From: Conexibacter sp. SYSU D00693
GTDB taxonomy: Bacteria; Actinomycetota; Thermoleophilia; Solirubrobacterales; Solirubrobacteraceae
DNA length: 64,000 bases
Direction: 5' to 3'
Assembly: GCF_017084525.1 (NCBI RefSeq)
Contig: NZ_CP070950.1
Location: 1,984,001 to 2,048,000, forward strand
In this document: positions 52,818 through 62,560 of the stretch, in pieces
Numbering within the stretch: position 1 is the stretch's first letter
Layout: the number at the start of each line of letters is the position of its first letter
Notes under the pieces: model-generated
The model's database searches: none
The model's input: only the letters and a program-made list of their open reading frames with translations
Told to the model about the DNA's origin: nothing
Position numbers and translations under genes: made by a program

Positions 52818-53903
52818 ATGACCACTGCCGAGATGACCAGCTCGCGCCTCGAGGAGCTCCTCGGCGCGGACGGGGCCTCGCTGCTCACGCACGAGTGCAA
52901 GACGATCCCCGCCTCGAACCTCCACCTGCCGGGGCCCGACTTCATCGACCGGGTCTTCACGGACACCGACCGGCCGGTCAACGTCCTGCGCAACCTCCAG
53001 TGGCTGCACAACTCCGGCCGGCTCACCGGCACGGGCTACGTCTCGATCCTCCCCGTCGACCAGGGCATCGAGCACTCGGGCGGCGCGTCCTTCGCGCCCA
53101 ACCCCCTCTACTTCGACCCCGAGAACATCGTGAAGCTCGCGATCGAGGGCGGCTGCAACGCGGTCGCCTCGACGGTGGGCGTGCTCGGCGCGGTCAGCCG
53201 GAAGTACGCGCACAAGTTCCCCTTCATCGTGAAGCTGAACCACAACGAGTTCATCTCGTACCCCAACGCCTACGACCAGATCGCCTTCGGGTCGGTCCGC
53301 AAGGCGTGGGAGCTCGGCGCGGCCGGCGTCGGCGCCACGATCTACTTCGGCTCGCAGGAGTCGCGCCGCCAGATCGTCGAGATCGCGGAGGCCTTCGAGG
53401 AGGCCCACCGCCTCGGGATGTTCACCGTCCTCTGGTGCTACCTGCGCAACAGCGCCTTCAAGGTCGACGGCGTCGACTACCACACGGCCGCCGACCTCAC
53501 GGGCCAGGCCAACCACCTCGGCGTGACGATCGAGGCGGACATCATCAAGCAGAAGCTGCCGGAGACCAACGGCGGCTACACGGCGCTCAACCAGAACGGC
53601 TCGTACGGCAAGACGAACAAGCTCGTCTACGAGAAGCTCACGACCGACAACCCGATCGACCTCACCCGCTACCAGGTGGCCAACTGCTACCTCGGCCGGG
53701 CGGGCCTCATCAACTCGGGCGGCGCCTCGGCGGGCGAGACGGACCTCCAGGAGGCCGTGACCACCGCCGTCATCAACAAGCGCGCCGGCGGCATGGGCCT
53801 CATCTCGGGGCGCAAGGCCTTCCAGCGCCCGATGGACGAGGGCATCGGCCTGCTCAACGCGATCCAGGACGTGTACCTCTCCCCCGAGGTCACGATCGCC
53901 TAG
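52818..53903 (+). CDS. fbaB: Class I fructose-bisphosphate aldolase (DhnA/FbaB type)
   Basis: 361 residues. Typical segments: [52 protein letters not shown] and [17 protein letters not shown]. It cleaves fructose 1,6-bisphosphate via a lysine Schiff base and needs no metal. The aldolase step of glycolysis in this organism may run through this enzyme. A terminator hairpin follows at 53931. Confidence 0.93.
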   Translation: MTTAEMTSSRLEELLGADGASLLTHECKTIPASNLHLPGPDFIDRVFTDTDRPVNVLRNLQWLHNSGRLTGTGYVSILPVDQGIEHSGGASFAPNPLYFDPENIVKLAIEGGCNAVASTVGVLGAVSRKYAHKFPFIVKLNHNEFISYPNAYDQIAFGSVRKAWELGAAGVGATIYFGSQESRRQIVEIAEAFEEAHRLGMFTVLWCYLRNSAFKVDGVDYHTAADLTGQANHLGVTIEADIIKQKLPETNGGYTALNQNGSYGKTNKLVYEKLTTDNPIDLTRYQVANCYLGRAGLINSGGASAGETDLQEAVTTAVINKRAGGMGLISGRKAFQRPMDEGIGLLNAIQDVYLSPEVTIA

Positions 53904-53930
53904 CGCTCGCGCGCGCATCGACGGCAGTGC

Positions 53931-53957
53931 GGAGGGCGGCCCGGTGGGCCGCCCTCC
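53931..53957. terminator. Bidirectional terminator
   Basis: Stem ggagggcggcc / ggccgccctcc with a short loop lies between the convergent aldolase and deazaflavin-reductase genes. Confidence 0.8.
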
Positions 53958-53963
53958 GTCGTC

Positions 53964-54473
53964 TCAGGGCCGGGCGGTCGCGGGCGTGAGCCGCATGACC
54001 GGGATGCGCCGGCCGATCGGCGCCGTGCGCTTCTGGTAGTCGGCGTAGCCCGGGAAGATCCGGACGGCCTGCGCGAAGAGGCGCTCGCACTCGTCGGGGT
54101 CCGCGACCTCCTTGGCGACGAACGGCTCGCCGCCGAGGCGGCACGCGGGGTGGGCCTTGAGGTTGTGGTACCAGGACGGGTGCTTCTCGCGGCCGAAGCT
54201 CGAGGCGATGAGGACGACCTCGTCGCCCTCGTGGAAGTACAGGACCGTCGCCTCGCGCGGCTGGCCGGACTTCGCGCCCGTGGTCTCCAGCAGCGCGCTC
54301 GGGATCATCAGCCCGAACCCGACGCGCCCGTTGGAGTGGCTCAGCAGCCACGGGTCGACGCGCGAGGCGATGTTGATCGCGATCCACCGCCCGGGCGGCG
54401 TGCGCAGCACGCCCATGTAGGCGCGCCGCGCGAGCCCGTGCTGGCGGCTGGGGTCGACGTGCGTGAGGGCCAT
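53964..54473 (-). CDS. Deazaflavin (F420)-dependent nitroreductase-family protein
   Basis: 169 residues with the DDN pattern: LLETTGAKSGQPREATVLYF, VLIASSFGREKHPSWYHNLKA and ACRLGGEPFVAKEVAD. Members use reduced F420 and were named after the M. tuberculosis nitroimidazole reductase. Natural substrate unknown. Confidence 0.9.
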   Translation of the reverse strand: MALTHVDPSRQHGLARRAYMGVLRTPPGRWIAINIASRVDPWLLSHSNGRVGFGLMIPSALLETTGAKSGQPREATVLYFHEGDEVVLIASSFGREKHPSWYHNLKAHPACRLGGEPFVAKEVADPDECERLFAQAVRIFPGYADYQKRTAPIGRRIPVMRLTPATARP

Positions 54474-54535
54474 CGGCCGACGCTATCGGCGCGGCGCGCC
54501 GGGCCGCGGACGAACCGGCGCGCCGCGATCTGTGG

Positions 54536-55399
54536 TCATCGCACCTTGACGGTGCGCACCATGCCGCGCCGCGTGTGCTCCCGGTCCTGCGAGGCCTTCG
54601 ACGCCCAGAAGCAGGCGAGCACGACGCTGCCCTTGCGCGGGCCGATCGGGACGTCGACCTGCGCACCGGGCGAGACCAGTGCGACGGGCTCGCTCGGCGG
54701 GCCGCCGAAGAGGCGCTCGGCCGGCCGGCCGCCGCGCTTGAACGTCGCGACGAGCCGCTTGGCGGCGGCCGCGCTGCGCGCCGGGAAGGCGATGGCCATG
54801 TGCAGCTGCTCGCCCGCGTTCGTGAGGCGGACGGTGCCGCCGGCCGGCAGCGTGCCGCTGGGCCCGTAGGAGTACTCGTCCATCGCGATCGTCGCGCTCG
54901 GCGCGGGGGCGGCGGCACCGGTCGGGTTGCCGGCCACGTCGAAGAACGTCGAGCGCACGCGGGCGTCGGTGACGTCGAGCACGCCGTAGGTCCCGGCGGC
55001 CAGGTCGAGCACGGCCTTGCGCGCGGCGCCACGGCGGGCGTTGCCGCCGTCGACGAAGTCCCCGACGTCCTTGGCGATCTGGTCGATCTGGTTGGGCGTC
55101 AGCTCCTTGCCGCCGTTGGCCAGGCGCGCGGCGGCGGCCTCCCGGGTGACGCCGGGCTTGAGCCGCAGCAGCTCGTACTCGCGGCCATCGCCGGTGGCCT
55201 GGCTCGTGATGACGACCCGCGTGACGCCGGGCCGGACGCCCGTGGACACGATCGCCGGTGCGCGGCCCTTGGCGACTGACGCCTGGAAGGTCGCGGGCTG
55301 GACGGGCGCCTGCGCGTCGGCGGTGACGGCGCCGGCCGTCAGGACGCTCGCGAAGGCGGTCGCCGCCGCGGCGCGGCGGCGCATGGTGGTGCTGGCCAT
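54536..55399 (-). CDS. Secreted protein, possible cupredoxin-like fold
   Basis: 287 residues. Signal peptide (RRAAAATAFASVLTAGAVTA...DAQA). Two copies of a beta-sandwich-like layout: TFQASVAKGRAPAIVSTGVR and SGTLPAGGTVRLTNAGEQLH followed by MAIAFPAR, resembling cupredoxins or DUF4397-type domains. No full copper-ligand set is evident (H in EQLHM, C in VVLACFW). A gggggagg site precedes ATG. Function unknown. Confidence 0.8.
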   Translation of the reverse strand: MASTTMRRRAAAATAFASVLTAGAVTADAQAPVQPATFQASVAKGRAPAIVSTGVRPGVTRVVITSQATGDGREYELLRLKPGVTREAAAARLANGGKELTPNQIDQIAKDVGDFVDGGNARRGAARKAVLDLAAGTYGVLDVTDARVRSTFFDVAGNPTGAAAPAPSATIAMDEYSYGPSGTLPAGGTVRLTNAGEQLHMAIAFPARSAAAAKRLVATFKRGGRPAERLFGGPPSEPVALVSPGAQVDVPIGPRKGSVVLACFWASKASQDREHTRRGMVRTVKVR

Positions 55400-55561
55400 C
55401 GGTGGACCTCCCCCTGGTGTGTGCGGCCGGTGCGGCCCTGGTGGCGCGCGACGCTACGCCGAGCCGTTCGTGGCATGTGTGACGTGCGCATCACGGTTGT
55501 CGCACTTCCGTTGCACGTCGGCGTGCACGCCGTCGGCGCCGGGTCCTAGCCTCGGGCGCCG

Positions 55562-56077
55562 ATGCGGATCAGCGCCCCCTTCCCGTGGTTCCTGCTCGCC
55601 GGGCTCCTCGCCGCCCTGGCCCTCGGGGTGGGCGGCGTCCCCGGCTCCGGCGGCGCCCAGCGCGCGCGCCTCGAGGGGCGCGTCGTCCGGGTCGTCGACG
55701 GCGACACCGTCCGCGTGCGCCTCGACGGCCGGGCGAAGGACGAGCCCGTGCGCCTCATCGGCGTCGACACGCCCGAGTCGGTCAAGCCGGGGTCCCCGGT
55801 CGAGTGCTTCGGCAAGAGCGCGGCGGCCTTCACCCGGCGCGAGCTCGACGGCCAGCGCGTGCGCCTGGAGCGCGACGCCGAGGAGCGCGACCGCTACGGC
55901 CGACTGCTGGCCTACGTCCGCCGCGACCGCGACGGCTGGTTCCACAACGCCGAGCTGGTCCGCCAGGGCTACGCGCAGCCGCTCACGATCCCGCCCAACG
56001 TCCGCTACGCGTCGCGCCTGCGCGACCTGTCGCGGGCCGCGCGGCGCGACGGCCGGGGGCTGTGGTCGCGCTGCTAG
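55562..56077 (+). CDS. Thermonuclease-family secreted nuclease
   Basis: 171 residues. An N-terminal hydrophobic segment (WFLLAGLLAALALGVGGVPG) exports or anchors it. The SNase domain has GRVVRVVDGDTVRVRLDG, VRLIGVDTPESV, ERDRYGRLLAYVRR and LVRQGYAQPLTIPPN, with the two catalytic arginine positions and the acidic D/E cluster kept. Cleaves DNA or RNA in a calcium-dependent way in known members. Its last 4 bases overlap a convergent reductase gene. Confidence 0.92.
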   Translation: MRISAPFPWFLLAGLLAALALGVGGVPGSGGAQRARLEGRVVRVVDGDTVRVRLDGRAKDEPVRLIGVDTPESVKPGSPVECFGKSAAAFTRRELDGQRVRLERDAEERDRYGRLLAYVRRDRDGWFHNAELVRQGYAQPLTIPPNVRYASRLRDLSRAARRDGRGLWSRC

Positions 56078-56613
56078 ACGACCCGGAACCAGAGCATCCC
56101 GCCGACCGGCGACGGGTCCACCGGCTCGAGTGCCACCTCCGCCCCGCCCGGCACCCCGTACACGGGCGTGCCGTCGCCGAGCAGGACCGGCACGACGTGC
56201 ATCGCGACCTCGTCGAGCTCCCCGAGCTCCAGGCACCGCCGGGCGACCTCCGCGCCGAGGACGTTGACGTAGCGGCCCGCCGCCGCCTCCCGGGCCTGCG
56301 CGATCGCGGCCGGGAGGTCGTCGAGGAACGTGGTGTGGGCGACGGCGGCGTCCGCGGGCGGGTCGTGGCTCACGACGAACGCCGGTCCCTCCCACTGCCC
56401 GCCGAACGCGCCCTCGGCTTCGGTCCCGGCGTTGGGGTCGTCGCCGAAGAACGTCCTGCGGCCGATCAGCAGCGCCCCGACCTGGGCCAACAGGTCCCCG
56501 GTCTCCGGCGCCCGCGCGGCGTGGCGCGCGAGCCACTGCATGTCGCCCTGAGGACCGGCGATGAAGCCGTCCAGGGACATCGATGCCGCGTACAGGAGCG
56601 TGCTCTGGGCCAT
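56074..56613 (-). CDS. Dihydrofolate reductase/RibD C-terminal-family protein
   Basis: 179 residues. RibD-C pattern YAASMSLDGFIAGPQGDMQW, LLIGRRTFFGD, GRYVNVLGAEVARRCLE and LDEVAMHVVPVLLGDGTPVY. NADPH-dependent reductase of unknown substrate. ATG at 56613 (MAQSTLLYAA) gives the normal N-terminus. Confidence 0.9.
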   Translation of the reverse strand: MAQSTLLYAASMSLDGFIAGPQGDMQWLARHAARAPETGDLLAQVGALLIGRRTFFGDDPNAGTEAEGAFGGQWEGPAFVVSHDPPADAAVAHTTFLDDLPAAIAQAREAAAGRYVNVLGAEVARRCLELGELDEVAMHVVPVLLGDGTPVYGVPGGAEVALEPVDPSPVGGMLWFRVV

Positions 56614-56674
56614 GGTCCTGAGACCGTCGCAGACGCTGCGGCTCATCGCCGGTGAGCTAGCCTTCCCGGGGTCC

Positions 56675-56914
56675 ATGCGGATGCGCCAGGAACTCGCGCA
56701 GCTCGAGCAGGCCTTCGTCGAGGAGGCGGAGGCCGCACGCCTGCAGCGCGAGCGGCTCCAGCGCCAGGCCCAGATCCGCTCCTACGAGCGCCACCGCCGC
56801 CGCGCGCACAAGCGCGGCACGCTGCGGTTCACCGGCCTCGTCCTGGTCCTCATCGCCACCGCCGTCCTGGTGACGCTGGCGATGTTCCAGACGCTGTACA
56901 TCGTGATGGGCTGA
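56675..56914 (+). CDS. Small membrane protein with N-terminal coiled coil
   Basis: 79 residues. A charged helix rich in E, R and Q (LEQAFVEEAEAARLQRERLQ) is followed by one transmembrane segment (FTGLVLVLIATAVLVTLAMF). Short, no known family. In layout it resembles small septation or membrane-adaptor proteins. The start lies near the divergent reductase start. Confidence 0.72.
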   Translation: MRMRQELAQLEQAFVEEAEAARLQRERLQRQAQIRSYERHRRRAHKRGTLRFTGLVLVLIATAVLVTLAMFQTLYIVMG

Positions 56915-57008
56915 GCGGCGTCCCTGTCCGTGATGACGCGCGTCGGGGTCGCCGCGGCGGACGGGATCGCCGCTGCTCGGCACCGAAGAGGGGACGCCGG
57001 GCGGCGCG

Positions 57009-57239
57009 CTACGCGCCGGCGAGCTTCTTCAGCGCGGTGTCCACCTCGGCCCGCACGGCGCCCGGCTCCGCGCCGCGCTCCTGCTGGATCTCGAGGTAGA
57101 CCTCCTTGCGGAAGACCGGGATGTCCCGCGGGGCCTGGATCCCGATGCGCACCTTCTCGCCCATGATCGAGAGCACCGAGACCTCGATGTCGTCCCCGAT
57201 CATGATGCTCTGGTTGGACTTTCGCGTCAGGACCAGCAT
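57009..57239 (-). CDS. csrA: Carbon storage regulator CsrA
   Basis: 76 residues with the complete CsrA fold: [20 protein letters not shown] then [20 protein letters not shown] and [12 protein letters not shown]. Binds GGA-containing mRNA leaders. In motile bacteria it is usually linked to fliW and controls flagellin synthesis; no fliW or flagellar gene lies in this window. Divergent from the acidic protein at 57376. Confidence 0.96.
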   Translation of the reverse strand: MLVLTRKSNQSIMIGDDIEVSVLSIMGEKVRIGIQAPRDIPVFRKEVYLEIQQERGAEPGAVRAEVDTALKKLAGA

Positions 57240-57375
57240 CCAGCGGCCTCCGGTTGAGCCGTTTCCCCTTGCACCAGGCTCCGCCCCGCGCTTCCCTGGA
57301 AGAGCAGAACCATCGCAGTGTCGACGCGCGGTTGCAAGCCGCCCGCCCGAGGCTGGCGGTAGGGTGGCACGCCAC

Positions 57376-57936
57376 ATGGCACGTCGTTCCCTCCGACCGC
57401 AGCTCAACCAGATCCGGACGTGGGTGCGCCAGGGGCGCACGGACGCGTGGATCGCCCACCAGCTCGAGGTCACCGTCCAGGACATCGAGGCGTTCAAGAA
57501 GCAGAACGACCTCGCTCCTGCGGGTGACGGCGACGGGCCCGCGGCCGACTTCGACGACGACATCGACCTGCGCGCCGAGGACGACGCGGCCATCGCCGCC
57601 GAGCTCGAGGCCGAGGCCGAGGCGCGCGCCGCCGAGGAGGCCGCCAAGGCCGCCGCCGGCGAGGACGACGACGCCGAGGACGACGACGACAAGCCCCGTC
57701 GCCGGGGTCGTCGCGGCGGGCGTGGGCGCGGTCGCAAGAAGTCGACGCAGACGACCTTCGAGGGCACCTTCGACCACGGCGAGGAGGGCTACGGGCTGTG
57801 GCTCGACCCCGCCGTCGCCGACAGCGCCGTCTACGCCGAGCACTGGGCCGGGGCCCGCGCGCTCGAGGTCGTCCTCGAGGAGGACCAGATCGTCCTGCGC
57901 CGCGCGGCCGAGGCCGACGACGGCGACGACGACTAG
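57376..57936 (+). CDS. Low-complexity charged protein with HTH-like start
   Basis: 186 residues. The first 45 residues ([20 protein letters not shown] then [14 protein letters not shown]) look like a small helix-turn-helix. A strongly acidic stretch (residues 55-118) follows, then a basic RG-rich patch ([14 protein letters not shown]) and a C-terminal domain [20 protein letters not shown]. The basic patch may bind nucleic acid. Not recognised as a named family. Confidence 0.78.
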   Translation: MARRSLRPQLNQIRTWVRQGRTDAWIAHQLEVTVQDIEAFKKQNDLAPAGDGDGPAADFDDDIDLRAEDDAAIAAELEAEAEARAAEEAAKAAAGEDDDAEDDDDKPRRRGRRGGRGRGRKKSTQTTFEGTFDHGEEGYGLWLDPAVADSAVYAEHWAGARALEVVLEEDQIVLRRAAEADDGDDD

Positions 57937-58271
57937 TCCTCGGGCTCGATCCGCCGGCCGCCGGCGTAGTCGCTGGCCTCGCGCAGGTACCGCGCGAAGG
58001 CCGCGTCGGCGACCGTCCGGGCGTCCCAGGCCCACGGCGCGCCCGGCGCCGCGGCGTAGGCGACGTCGAGGGTCCACGACGTCCCACCGCGCTCGTAGAG
58101 GTCCACGAGCTCGTCGACGGTGAACGGCCCGCCGAGCCGGCGGCGCAGCTCGGCCACCAGCCGCTCGACCACCCGGTCCATCGCGGGCCGCTCGTGGGGC
58201 TGGGCGCCGGCGACGCGGCGCTCCCCGTCGCGCCACTGCTGCACCGCGGTCTCGAACGACACCGCGCCCAA
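57933..58271 (-). CDS. Conserved small protein of unknown function
   Basis: 112 residues. Opens SFETAVQQWRDGERRVAGAQ and contains LGGPFTVDELVDLYERGGTS plus WDARTVADAAFARYLREASD. Looks globular and cytoplasmic. The stop overlaps the convergent charged-protein gene by 4 bp. Not recognised. Confidence 0.78.
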   Translation of the reverse strand: MGAVSFETAVQQWRDGERRVAGAQPHERPAMDRVVERLVAELRRRLGGPFTVDELVDLYERGGTSWTLDVAYAAAPGAPWAWDARTVADAAFARYLREASDYAGGRRIEPED

Positions 58272-58360
58272 GCTAGCGCGCCCTCACCGCCGCCCGGCTG
58301 TCGTGCGCGTATGGAGATCCGCAGACGCACCGGCAACACGCCACCGCCTTCACTGGCGCG

Positions 58361-58639
58361 ATGGCCAGACACCTCCGAAGCCCGCTGGTGGCGCTCGCCG
58401 CCGCCGCCCTGCTCGGCGCCGCCGGCGCCTCCCCGAGCCACGCCGCCGGCGGCCACACCGCCCAGGCGCCCGGGACGCTGCCGCCGAGGGGTGCCCCCTC
58501 GGCGCCCGCCAGGACGCTGCCTCCTCGGCGGCGCTCCCAGCCCGGCCGGCCCTCCACCCCGGGCAAGCCGCGACTGCGCCGCCGGCCGTCGCAGCGCCAG
58601 CGGCACCCTGGCGCGCCGGGCCGCCGCCTGCCCAGGTAG
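58361..58639 (+). CDS. Possible small secreted Pro/Arg-rich protein
   Basis: 92 residues. A plausible signal peptide (PLVALAAAALLGAAGASPSH) is followed by low-complexity proline/arginine sequence. No domain and no strong ribosome site. May be a real surface peptide or a chance reading frame in GC-rich DNA. Confidence 0.4.
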   Translation: MARHLRSPLVALAAAALLGAAGASPSHAAGGHTAQAPGTLPPRGAPSAPARTLPPRRRSQPGRPSTPGKPRLRRRPSQRQRHPGAPGRRLPR

Positions 58640-58765
58640 GGCGGCGAACGGCGCCGGGCGGCTGAGCGGGCCGGATCGTCGTCCCTGGGGAGGAGGAGGG
58701 CGAGGCACAGTGCGCCGGCACGGGCCTCGCCCGATGACACTGCCAGGGGCGGCGAGGCGCCCCGC

Positions 58766-59161
58766 TCAGTCGCCGGGCGCGCCCGGCAGGCCCTTGACGA
58801 TGTAGCCCCGCTCGCCCGGCTTGACCATGCCCAGCCGGCGCGCCTCGGCCTCCAGCACGCGCGGGTCCTGCAGCGCCGCCCGGCGCTCGCGCAGCTTGCG
58901 GTTCTCGACCTTGAGCTTCTGGACCTCGGCGCGGCGGCTGCCCGCCTCGCGCCACGTCTCGACGTAGGTGATCGTCGGGCCGACGTAGAGGTACAGCAGG
59001 CCCACGAGGACGACGAGCAGCCCGACGCGGCCGATGCGGTCCCAGCGGATGCCGGGCCGCGCGCCGCCCTGGACGACCCGCGGCCGAGGGCGCGGCGGTG
59101 CCGGCCGTCCGGCGGGGGCGCGGCGCTCGTCGCGCGCGCGGGCGGTGCTGCGCTGGGCCAT
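58766..59161 (-). CDS. Septum formation initiator (FtsB/DivIC-like)
   Basis: 131 residues. A basic proline-rich cytoplasmic N-terminus, a single membrane helix (VGLLVVLVGLLYLYVGPTIT) and a coiled coil (AEVQKLKVENRKLRERRAAL) followed by DPRVLEAEARRLGMVKPGER. The E-x-E-A-R-x-L-G-M-V-x-P-G-E signature is diagnostic for the DivIC/FtsB family. It acts in the divisome with FtsL and FtsQ. Downstream of eno, as in many actinobacteria. Confidence 0.92.
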   Translation of the reverse strand: MAQRSTARARDERRAPAGRPAPPRPRPRVVQGGARPGIRWDRIGRVGLLVVLVGLLYLYVGPTITYVETWREAGSRRAEVQKLKVENRKLRERRAALQDPRVLEAEARRLGMVKPGERGYIVKGLPGAPGD

Positions 59162-59226
59162 CCCCTGCCGCGTTCGCCGCCGGCGCGCGGGCTCCTGCCC
59201 GCGCAGCCGGACGTGCGAGCGACGGC

Positions 59227-61280
<2,054 letters not shown>

Positions 61281-61308
61281 GCCCGGACGGTAGCGGCACC
61301 GTCCGGGC
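61281..61308 (-). terminator. Hairpin between PPIase and mazG genes
   Basis: A perfect 10-bp stem (gcccggacgg / ccgtccgggc) with an 8-base loop, directly before the mazG start. It could end the PPIase transcript or act as an attenuator for mazG. Confidence 0.6.
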
Positions 61309-61333
61309 GTGCCGTCAGCGACGAGGCCTCGGG

Positions 61334-62515
61334 CTAGGAGCCGCCGTTGGCCGGCGGGGCCTGCTGCTGCGGGACCTGCGACGGCGCGACGGTGGTCGCG
61401 GTCGAGGAGGTCTTCGGCGCGTTCTTGCAGTCCTGCGTGACGAAGCCGTCCTTGCAGTTCGTGCGGTCCTTCCACGTCTCGCGGAAGTCCTTCACGAAGC
61501 CGTCCAGCGACTTCTGCTGGCGCTCGGAGGTCAGCAGCGACTTGATCGTCGCCTCGGACTGCTTGAGCGACTGCTTCGAGCCCGGGGTGATCTTCTGGAC
61601 CTGGAAGACGTAGAAGCCGAACTGCGTCTTGATCGGCCCGGTGAGCTGGCCCTTCTTGGCGGAGAAGATCGCCTCGTCCAGCGCCTTCTCCTGCTGGCCC
61701 TTGGAGACGGCGAGCAGGACGCCGCCCTGGCTCTTGGAGGCCTGGTCGATCGAGTAGCGCTTGGCGACCGCGGCGAAGGACTGGCCGCCGGCGATGGCGG
61801 CGCGGGCCTGGTCGGCGCGCTCCTTGGTCTTGGTCAGCACGATGCGCAGGTCACGGCGCTCGGGCTGCGAGAAGCGCTGCGGGTTCTTCTCGTAGTAGCT
61901 CTTGATGTCGGCGGCGGAGACCTTCGCCGCGTCCTTGACGACCTTCTCGCGCAGCTTGTTGGAGACCGCGTCGAGCTTGACGCGGTACATCAGGTCCTCC
62001 TCGACGTAGCCCGAGCTCTTGAGGAACTTCGTGAAGTCCGAGGCGTTGGGGAACGACTGCTGCTTGGTCTGGTCCCACTGCTTCTTGACCTCGGCGTCGG
62101 TGACCTTGACGTCGCGGTCGGCGGCCTCGCCGAGGATCCACTGGGCCGACAGCAGGAACTGCATGACCTGGTCGCGCAGGCTCTCGTACTCCTGCTTGCA
62201 CTGGGTCTTGTACTGCGCCGGCGTCGGCTTGGGCTGGCCCTTGGCGGGCTTGGTCGCCGTCTTGGTCTTGTTGGCGACGCACTTGTCGAAGTTCGGCGGG
62301 TCCGGCACGACCGGCTTGGCGGCGGTGGTGCCCGCGGCGCCCGAGGTCGAGATCGCGGCGATGTTCATCCAGTGGTCGAACGTCGCCTTCTTGATGCTCT
62401 CGTCGCCGACCCGGGCGACAGAGTTGCCGGGGACGCTGTCGCCGCAGGCGGCCAGGCCTGCCGACACAGCGAGGGCGGCGGCAGCCGCCGCCGTCTTGCG
62501 CAGCTTCGTCGTCAT
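61334..62515 (-). CDS. Parvulin-type peptidyl-prolyl isomerase lipoprotein (SurA/PrsA-like)
   Basis: 393 residues. Lipobox LAAC after a signal peptide (AAALAVSAGLAACGDS). An N-terminal SurA-like helical part is followed by a rotamase domain (RRDLRIVLTKTKERADQARA, FAAVAKRYSIDQASKSQGG, ISA-type AIFSAKKGQLTGPIKTQFG). Acts outside the membrane in folding of exported proteins. Ends with a disulphide-capable Cys pair (NCKDGFVTQDCKN) and a Pro/Gln-rich tail. Confidence 0.92.
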   Translation of the reverse strand: MTTKLRKTAAAAAALAVSAGLAACGDSVPGNSVARVGDESIKKATFDHWMNIAAISTSGAAGTTAAKPVVPDPPNFDKCVANKTKTATKPAKGQPKPTPAQYKTQCKQEYESLRDQVMQFLLSAQWILGEAADRDVKVTDAEVKKQWDQTKQQSFPNASDFTKFLKSSGYVEEDLMYRVKLDAVSNKLREKVVKDAAKVSAADIKSYYEKNPQRFSQPERRDLRIVLTKTKERADQARAAIAGGQSFAAVAKRYSIDQASKSQGGVLLAVSKGQQEKALDEAIFSAKKGQLTGPIKTQFGFYVFQVQKITPGSKQSLKQSEATIKSLLTSERQQKSLDGFVKDFRETWKDRTNCKDGFVTQDCKNAPKTSSTATTVAPSQVPQQQAPPANGGS

Positions 62516-62560
62516 GTGCCGCGGACGGTACCAACGGCCTCTAAGACTGGCGTCAGAGGG

